This document shows, piece after piece, positions 5,960 to 8,215 of a stretch of 8,215 nucleotides of DNA (positions within the stretch are counted from its first letter, which is position 1; each line of letters starts with the position of its first letter). Source of the DNA: an uncultured Parabacteroides sp. (GTDB lineage: Bacteria; Bacteroidota; Bacteroidia; Bacteroidales; Tannerellaceae). Below the pieces are notes generated by a model. That model had not been told where the DNA came from. It saw nothing but the letters and a program-made list of their open reading frames with translations, and made no database searches. Position numbers and translations under genes: made by a program. The stretch covers positions 1-8,215 of the forward strand of contig CAMTPG010000101.1 of NCBI GenBank assembly GCA_947074335.1, written 5' to 3'.

Positions 5960-7510
5960 TTATTTGGAATGCAATGTGATAAACGGAACCAGCATCTCTT
6001 CCATAGATATCCCGCCATGCTGGAATGTATTTTTATAATAAGATACATAATAATTGTAATTGTTGGGATAGGCAAAGAAATCATTGTTCATGGCGAAAAT
6101 GTATTTGCTGCTCAGGTTGGGCGAGGGCAGACCTGCTTTTTCGGGATTGCGTATTTCGAATACCTCTTTCGGGTTATAATTCAGGTTCTTGCCTACTTTA
6201 TAACGCAGGTTGGTGTTCGTGTTTTTATCGCCTACCACTTTGAGCGGATTGTCTACATGGATGGTGCCGTGATCGGTAGTGACAATGATTTTATATCCTT
6301 TTCCGGCAATGCGTCTGAACAGATCGAGAATGCCCGAATGCTGGAACCAGGAACGCGTCAGACTGCGATAAGCGGCTTCGCTTTGTGCCAGCTCGCGGAT
6401 CATTTTATTCTCGGTGCGGGCATGCGAAAGCATATCTACAAAATTGAGCACGATTACATTGAGCTGATTATTCATCAGCGTGGGCACAACGTGCAGCAGT
6501 TTTTCCTGATATTGCGAATCGTATACTTTATTATAAGAGAAGGTATATTTTTTGCGGAAGCGCTCAATCTGTGTCTGAATCAGCGGGGCTTCGTTCAGGT
6601 TTTTTCCCTCTTCACTGTCTTCGTCTACCCAGAATTGCGGAAACATCTTTTCGATCTGCAGCGGCATCAATCCCGAAAAGATGGAATTGCGCGCATATTG
6701 CGTGGCCGTAGGCAGAATGCTGTAATAGAGCGATTCGTCGATGATAAAAAGATCGGAAAGCAACTCTTTGATTTCGCGCCACTGGTCGAGGCGGAAATTA
6801 TCAATCAGAATAAAAAAGAGTTTTTCGCCTTTATCGAGGAGCGGAAAGATCTTTTTCTTGAACAGATCGGGGCTCATCAACGGACGGTCGTCGGGATTTT
6901 GCATCCAGTCGAGGTAATTCTTTTTCACGAATTTACAGAAAGATTTATTGGCCTCCTGTTTTTGCATCCGCAGCATATCGGTCATCGGGATTTTGCTGCT
7001 TTCGAGCTCCAGCTCCCAGTAGATGAGTTTTTTATACACATCCATCCAGTCGGTTGCCGTAAACGAATCGTTAATCTGCATCCCGATTTTATTGAATTCC
7101 TGCTGATAGTTTACCGTTTTGGTTTCGGTAATCAGATCATTCTTGTGCACATTCTTTTTGATGGAGAGTAAAAGCTGATTGGGATTGACCGGTTTGATCA
7201 GATAATCGGCGATTTTGTTGCCGATGGCCTGATTCATGATGCTCTCTTCTTCGCTTTTGGTCACCATAACAACAGGCACTTCGGGATTCATCTCCTTAAT
7301 CACTGCCAGTGTTTCCAGTCCGGTTAATCCCGGCATATTTTCATCCAGAAAAATGATGTCAAAAGTTTCTTCTTTGCAACTGTCAATCGCATCTTGACCG
7401 CTGTTTACAGGAACCACTTCGTATCCTTTATCCTGCAGGAAAAGAATATGCGGTTTTAATAAATCAATTTCATCATCTGCCCAGAGTATTCGATCCTTTT
7501 TTACGGTCAT
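5960..7510 (-). CDS. porX: PorX-type response regulator with PglZ phosphodiesterase domain, 516 aa
   Basis: A two-domain signalling protein; in Porphyromonas and Flavobacterium PorX regulates the type IX secretion system with kinase PorY and sigma factor SigP, and its C-terminal domain cleaves cyclic oligonucleotides. The receiver domain (about 5-122) has the acidic pair D12-D13, phospho-acceptor D56 in FLDENMPG, T84 and K106. After a helical linker (about 125-225) comes the PglZ domain of the alkaline phosphatase superfamily: D237 in ILIDNFRLDQW, a threonine in LPTATQYARN (T268 or T270, the likely nucleophile), D359 and H363 in FVDMLSHAR, D413-H414 in VTTDHGT and H498 in FQHGG. All expected metal ligands are present, so it should be active. 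Length matches known PorX. It has no kinase neighbour, as is usual for porX. The ATG at 7510 follows a TAnnTTTG box. Confidence 0.93.
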   Translation of the reverse strand: MTVKKDRILWADDEIDLLKPHILFLQDKGYEVVPVNSGQDAIDSCKEETFDIIFLDENMPGLTGLETLAVIKEMNPEVPVVMVTKSEEESIMNQAIGNKIADYLIKPVNPNQLLLSIKKNVHKNDLITETKTVNYQQEFNKIGMQINDSFTATDWMDVYKKLIYWELELESSKIPMTDMLRMQKQEANKSFCKFVKKNYLDWMQNPDDRPLMSPDLFKKKIFPLLDKGEKLFFILIDNFRLDQWREIKELLSDLFIIDESLYYSILPTATQYARNSIFSGLMPLQIEKMFPQFWVDEDSEEGKNLNEAPLIQTQIERFRKKYTFSYNKVYDSQYQEKLLHVVPTLMNNQLNVIVLNFVDMLSHARTENKMIRELAQSEAAYRSLTRSWFQHSGILDLFRRIAGKGYKIIVTTDHGTIHVDNPLKVVGDKNTNTNLRYKVGKNLNYNPKEVFEIRNPEKAGLPSPNLSSKYIFAMNNDFFAYPNNYNYYVSYYKNTFQHGGISMEEMLVPFITLHSK

Positions 7511-7529
7511 AAGCTATTTATTATTTCTA

Positions 7530-7537
7530 CAAATGTA
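7530..7537 (-). promoter_or_regulatory. Candidate -7 promoter box for porX
   Basis: The minus strand reads TACATTTG, matching TAnnTTTG, 19 bases before the porX ATG. The upstream -33 region has no clear TTTG. It faces away from the box at 7613-7620, so the 141-base gap holds divergent promoters. Confidence 0.5.
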
Positions 7538-7612
7538 AAAGATATTGGCTGTTAAGCCATAGAATATCTATTAAAAGATCTGAAGTCGTTAAATAGTTTC
7601 AGTATAAATCCT

Positions 7613-7620
7613 TAGATTTG
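7613..7620 (+). promoter_or_regulatory. Candidate -7 promoter box for the propeller sensor gene
   Basis: TAGATTTG matches TAnnTTTG and lies 31 bases before the ATG at 7652. No good -33 box is seen at the usual distance. A tiny reading frame of three codons (M-N-D-stop, 7638-7649) ends two bases before the gene's ATG. Confidence 0.45.
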
Positions 7621-7651
7621 TAATTTATGTGAGTACCATGAATGATTAGCA

Positions 7652-8215
7652 ATGAAAAACATACTTCTTATATATATATGTCTTTTTGTTTCCGGTTTTA
7701 GCGCGGCCTATGGCTCCTCCGGAATCTATTTTAACCGCTTGAATGTAAACCACGGCTTATCATCAAACGAAATTACCTGTATTTATAAAGATAAAAAAGG
7801 TTTTATGTGGTTTGGCACCAATAGCGAACTGAACCGGTATGATGGTTACGAATTTAAATCGTTTAAGCATCGAGTAAACGGCATGCCTTATTCGGATGAA
7901 GTGGTATCTAAAATTATCGAAACACAGGATGGTAATTTATGGGTTACTTATCAGAATGAAAACATCAGCATGTATAATCCGGGCGAAGATCAATTTTATA
8001 CGCAGGAAGAGGCATTTCAGATGATTGGTTTTCAGGATGCCGTTTATAATGTTTATGCCAGCCGGGATCATCAGCTGATTTTTACTACGCGTAACGATCA
8101 TAATATGTATTGTTACAATTATAAATCGAATGAGATTTTCGAGATACCGGTAGATACAACCGAAGGATTTATTTCGGATGTATATCCTTATAAAGAATCA
8201 TTATATATTATTTAT
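7652..8215 (+). CDS. Regulator-propeller sensor protein (likely hybrid two-component type), 5' part, cut by right edge
   Basis: The first 188 codons of a larger exported sensor. Residues 1-20 form a signal peptide (MKN, hydrophobic core ILLIYICLFVSGF, small residues before about 21). Two Reg_prop-type repeats follow: GLSSNEITCIYKDKKGFMWFGTNSELNRYDGYEF (35-68 with the W-F/I-G-T-x-x-x-L-x-R-Y-D-G pattern) and a weaker one, VVSKIIETQDGNLWV...MYNPGEDQF (84-115). This is the start of the 14-bladed double propeller used by Bacteroidales hybrid two-component systems to sense glycans, with kinase, receiver and AraC parts expected downstream; propeller proteins ending in a histidine kinase alone or another output are also possible. 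An in-frame stop at 7643-7645 fixes the start at 7652. Divergent from porX, with no evidence of a functional link. Confidence 0.85.
   Translation, partial: MKNILLIYICLFVSGFSAAYGSSGIYFNRLNVNHGLSSNEITCIYKDKKGFMWFGTNSELNRYDGYEFKSFKHRVNGMPYSDEVVSKIIETQDGNLWVTYQNENISMYNPGEDQFYTQEEAFQMIGFQDAVYNVYASRDHQLIFTTRNDHNMYCYNYKSNEIFEIPVDTTEGFISDVYPYKESLYIIY

Noticed and set aside
5969..7171. 400-aa reading frame antisense to porX
   Set aside because: PorX on the other strand has full domain and active-site matches; this is the mirror frame of its codon pattern.

Overview
The window reads as chromosome of a Bacteroidota, most likely a member of the Bacteroidales. The signs are a type IX secretion regulator of the PorX kind (response regulator fused to a PglZ domain), the start of a regulator-propeller sensor, Bacteroidota-type ParE and GNAT proteins, and TAnnTTTG -7 promoter boxes instead of TATAAT before most genes. 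I cannot fix the genus. No tRNA, rRNA, insertion sequence, integrase, CRISPR array or phage gene is visible; most of the window is ordinary core genome.

Layout. On the minus strand at the left are a GNAT-fold protein gene (2243 down to 1116) and, 30 bases after it, the 5' part of parE, the topoisomerase IV ATPase subunit, which runs off the left edge. Next comes a 741-base gene-free region between divergent genes (2244-2984). It holds the GNAT promoter, a striking palindromic array with a 23-bp period (2398-2547), a probable promoter at 2778 and a terminator-like hairpin at 2895-2937, before the plus-strand rnr gene (RNase R, 2985-5177). A strong bidirectional terminator (5194-5236) separates rnr from a convergent minus-strand group: porX (7510-5960), tsaE (5883-5464) and a 71-aa two-helix membrane protein of the Imm17 type (5458-5243). 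At the right edge, divergent from porX, starts a secreted or periplasmic propeller sensor (7652 to the edge).

How the genes relate. ParE, RNase R and TsaE are housekeeping functions: chromosome decatenation, structured-RNA decay and tRNA t6A37 synthesis. PorX is a signalling protein that in studied Bacteroidota controls the type IX secretion system with the kinase PorY and sigma factor SigP, which lie elsewhere. The right-edge gene is probably a hybrid two-component or similar sensor for extracellular nutrients.

The least explained part is the divergent intergenic region. Four TTGTACAA-centred palindromes sit exactly 23 bp apart, and a near-perfect 18-bp inverted repeat flanks them, centred on the same dyad. 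Downstream of it, a promoter and terminator pair could define a small RNA of about 145 nt or an attenuated rnr leader.
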